NCBI RefSeq assembly: GCF_002157355.1
Contig: NZ_LYMK01000033.1
Coordinates: 19,574 to 83,573 of the forward strand
Direction of reading: 5' to 3'
DNA length: 64,000 nucleotides
Origin: Variovorax sp. JS1663
GTDB lineage: Bacteria; Pseudomonadota; Gammaproteobacteria; Burkholderiales; Burkholderiaceae_C
Position numbers and translations under genes: made by a program. Under the pieces are notes generated by a model, which was given only the letters and a program-made list of their open reading frames with translations, did not search any database and was not told the origin of the DNA. Shown here piece by piece: positions 59,680-64,000 of this stretch (the stretch's first letter is position 1; each line of letters begins with the position of its first letter).

Positions 59680-60582
59680 ATGATCGAAGGCCCCGCCGCG
59701 CTGCGCGCGCTGATGGCCGACATCGGCCCGCGCTGGGCCTCGGACCTGCCCGGTCACAGCCAGCAGGTGAAGGACGCCTACGCGCCGCTGCTGGCCGCGG
59801 CACCCAAGGACGGCATCGCGGTCACGCGCGACGTGGCCTATGGCCCGCATGCGCGGCATCGGCTCGACCTGTTCCGGCCAGTCGGGACTTCGCGGGCACC
59901 GGTCGTCGCCTTCGTGCATGGCGGCGCCTTCGTGCGCGGCGACAAGCGCACCAGCACCGAGATCTACGACAACGTGCTGTACTGGTTTGCGCGCCAGGGC
60001 TTCGTCGGCGCCAACATCGAGTACCGCCTGGCGCCCGAGGCGCCGTATCCCGAAGGCGCGCTGGATGTGGCCAGTGCCATGGCCTGGCTGCACGGGCGGG
60101 TAGCGGAATTCGGCGGCGATCCGGCGCGCATGTACCTGATCGGCCACTCGGCCGGAGGCACGCACGTGGCGGGCTACACGCTCGACCCGGGGCTGCGGCC
60201 CGGCGCCTGCCATGCGCGGGCGATCGTCCTGGTGTCGGCGCGCCTGGAGGCGGACCAGTCGCCGGCGAATCCCAACGCGCCCGGCGTGCGGGCGTATTTC
60301 GGCGACGACATCTCCCGCTACGCGGCGCGCTCGCCGATGCGCCTGGCGGACCGGCCCGGCATGCCCGTCCTCATCGCGTTGGCCGAGTTCGAGAACCCGC
60401 TGCTGGACGTCTACGCGCTCGGCTTCGCCCATCGCCTGGCCGCTGCGGGCGGGCGTGCGCCGCGAGTCGTGCAGATGCGCGGTCACAACCACATGTCCAT
60501 CATGGCCCACTTCAACAGCGGCGAAGAGGCGCTGGGCCGCGAGATCGTCGGGTTCTTTGGCGCTCTGCCCGATTCGGTGTAG
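59680..60582 (+). CDS. Alpha/beta hydrolase (hormone-sensitive-lipase-like esterase)
   Basis: A 300-residue serine hydrolase. Oxyanion hole HGGAFVRGD, NIEYRLAPEAPYPEG, nucleophile elbow LIGHSAGGTH, and the catalytic His in MRGHNHMS are present. These mark the carboxylesterase/HSL (or kynurenine formamidase-like) branch. It starts 16 bases after the BUG gene and is probably co-transcribed with it and the diiron protein. Likely hydrolyses an ester or amide imported through the BUG route; inference. Confidence 0.85.
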   Translation: MIEGPAALRALMADIGPRWASDLPGHSQQVKDAYAPLLAAAPKDGIAVTRDVAYGPHARHRLDLFRPVGTSRAPVVAFVHGGAFVRGDKRTSTEIYDNVLYWFARQGFVGANIEYRLAPEAPYPEGALDVASAMAWLHGRVAEFGGDPARMYLIGHSAGGTHVAGYTLDPGLRPGACHARAIVLVSARLEADQSPANPNAPGVRAYFGDDISRYAARSPMRLADRPGMPVLIALAEFENPLLDVYALGFAHRLAAAGGRAPRVVQMRGHNHMSIMAHFNSGEEALGREIVGFFGALPDSV

Positions 60583-60596
60583 GGTTTGCCTTTCCG

Positions 60597-60625
60597 CTTG
60601 AATTCCATGCTGCGCACCCCTACAT
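60597..60625 (+). promoter_or_regulatory. Sigma-32 heat-shock promoter of clpB
   Basis: CTTGAA (60597-60602), 14-base spacer, CCCCTACAT (60617-60625), close to the sigma-32 consensus CTTGAAA-N13/14-CCCCATNT. It ends 21 bases before the clpB ATG. Confidence 0.75.
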
Positions 60626-60646
60626 GGCGGGGGATCGGAGTCATTC

Positions 60647-63268
<2,622 letters not shown>

Positions 63269-63273
63269 GCCGG

Positions 63274-63612
63274 ATGATGAACTTCCTCCTGCGCGTCGTC
63301 CTGTTCCTCCTGGGCCTGGTCTTCGCGGCCAGCCTGGCCGTGGCGGTGCTCGTGCTCGCCGCGGTGTGGGGCCTGCGCTACGGCTGGGCCCGCCTGACCG
63401 GGCAGCCGGTGCGGCCCTGGGTCATGCGCTTCGATCCACGCCACGGCTTCGACCGCTTCCGTGCCGCATCGCGGCCGGCCGAGCCGACGGCGGCCGACGT
63501 GGCCGCCGCGAAGGCGCGTGGCGAAGCAGCCGACAGCCCGGTGCGCCTGCGTGACCGCGGCGGCGACAACGTGACCGATGTTCAGGCGCGCCCGGTCTCG
63601 CGCGGAGAGTAG
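63274..63612 (+). CDS. Small membrane protein of unknown function
   Basis: A 112-residue protein starting five bases after clpB. Residues about 4-32 (LLRVVLFLLGLVFAASLAVA and on) form one strong membrane helix. The remainder is Arg/Pro/Ala-rich and polar, with WARLTGQPVRPWVMRFDPRH and a disordered tail. I do not recognise a family. Co-transcription with clpB suggests heat induction; inference. Confidence 0.7.
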   Translation: MMNFLLRVVLFLLGLVFAASLAVAVLVLAAVWGLRYGWARLTGQPVRPWVMRFDPRHGFDRFRAASRPAEPTAADVAAAKARGEAADSPVRLRDRGGDNVTDVQARPVSRGE

Positions 63613-63676
63613 GCGCCCGGCCGTTGCCCTGCGCGCGGCGAGCCGGTGACACAGGCTGCAACGGCCTGTGACTTGA

Positions 63677-63687
63677 TGTAAGCGCTT
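63677..63687 (+). promoter_or_regulatory. LacI-family-like operator half
   Basis: TGTAAGCGCTT holds the perfect palindromic core AAGCGCTT and matches 11 of 14 positions of the general LacI/GalR-family operator TGTAAGCGNTTACA. It lies 123 bases upstream of the lipoprotein start. No regulator gene is in view. Confidence 0.35.
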
Positions 63688-63809
63688 CGCCGACCGCGTT
63701 CCTTGATGCCGGCCTACGACGCGGCCGCATCGCACGGTTTTCAATCCCGCCACCCTCCGACACGACGAAGGCGCGATCCGCGGCTGCCGTGCCGGGCAAG
63801 GAGCGAGAC

Positions 63810-64000
63810 ATGCGCGAAGCCGATGACGCTGACCTGCCCGAAGCCGATACGGGCGACAAGGAGCGATCCCGCTTCGCGCCCGAGCCCTCCCGCCGTTCCC
63901 TCATACGGGGTGCGATCCTCTACGCCATGTTCGTGGGCACGGGCGTCAGCGTGTCCGGTTGCGGCGGCGGGGGTGGCGGAGGCGGTGGTGGCGGGGGGGG
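63810..64000 (+). CDS. Putative Tat-exported, glycine-rich lipoprotein, N-terminal fragment
   Basis: From ATG 63810 (preceded by AAGGAG) runs an ORF open to the window end. An acidic 20-residue start leads to RRSLIRGAILYAMFVGTG, a twin-arginine-like signal, and the lipobox SVSGC followed by an uninterrupted run of Gly. The layout RR-signal, lipobox, poly-Gly is typical of large surface or periplasmic enzymes (for example polysaccharide-active or PQQ-type proteins) in Burkholderiales, but the functional domain is outside the window. The DNA at the end is G-rich. Confidence 0.6.
   Translation, partial: MREADDADLPEADTGDKERSRFAPEPSRRSLIRGAILYAMFVGTGVSVSGCGGGGGGGGGGGG

Noticed and set aside
63960..64000. 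Terminal poly-G stretch as an assembly artefact
   Set aside because: It encodes a Gly run directly after a lipobox Cys, a known arrangement in exported lipoproteins, so it is probably genuine.

Overview
The window is GC-rich, densely coding bacterial chromosome. Gene content and order point to a member of the Burkholderiales, most likely Comamonadaceae (Variovorax-like). Supporting signs are a polyhydroxyalkanoate phasin with PhaR-type operators, the EarP/EF-P rhamnosylation pair, rpsF-priB-rpsR-rplI followed by dnaB, the surE-pcm-nlpD-rpoS order, alaC-hom-thrC, H-NS and HU paralogues, and solitary BUG/TctC-type solute-binding proteins. Genus is inference. I see no phage, insertion sequence, CRISPR array or rRNA. 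No stretch over about 300 bases lacks a gene; the longest gaps (about 190-260 bases) are mostly promoter or terminator regions.

Layout. 1-12.4 kb: truncated phasin, HDAC-like deacetylase plus thioesterase, two small stress/periplasmic proteins, pncB, an ion antiporter, a 2-hydroxyacid dehydrogenase, rmuC, an MFS transporter, a LOG-family protein, an enoyl-CoA hydratase, efp and earP. 12.4-19.4 kb: uvrC, pgsA, an EamA transporter, a LysR regulator with a haloacetate-dehalogenase-like hydrolase and tartrate dehydrogenase, then hupB. 19.4-22.1 kb: tRNA-Val, ppiD, tRNA-His, an H-NS-like gene. 22.1-29.6 kb: quinone reductase, the surE-pcm-nlpD-rpoS stress operon, rlmD, a Bax-inhibitor-1 protein and a GlcG/HbpS-like protein.

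29.7-35.5 kb is an iron and peroxide block: hemP, exbD, exbB, tonB, an unannotated 24-residue membrane peptide overlapping bfd, bfd, bfr, then ahpC and ahpF. Fur-like boxes lie in the hemP and bfd promoters and a near-consensus tetrameric OxyR site precedes ahpC. Iron import, iron storage and peroxide removal therefore sit side by side with readable regulation.

35.5-42.8 kb: ppsR/ppsA, a conserved hypothetical gene, the rpsF operon and dnaB with a perfect DnaA box upstream. 42.8-44.75 kb is a small accessory-looking island on the minus strand: a WYL-type regulator, an internally deleted MGMT-family pseudogene, a GyrI-like ligand-binding protein and an EVE-domain protein. 44.8-55.5 kb: phoH, bcp, alaC-hom-thrC, and mobB-moeA-moaD, separated from moaE by an opposing dapA-family gene. 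55.6-60.6 kb: an apparent catabolic cluster of BUG protein and LysR regulator, divergent from a ferritin-like diiron protein, a second BUG protein and an alpha/beta hydrolase, with a perfect inverted repeat in the divergent promoter. The window closes with clpB behind a sigma-32 promoter, a small membrane protein, and the start of a Tat-like, glycine-rich lipoprotein.

No large new system is evident. The points most worth following are the 24-residue ORF in the iron operon, the LysR/diiron/BUG/hydrolase cluster, the set of apparently leaderless genes, and the well-resolved operators.
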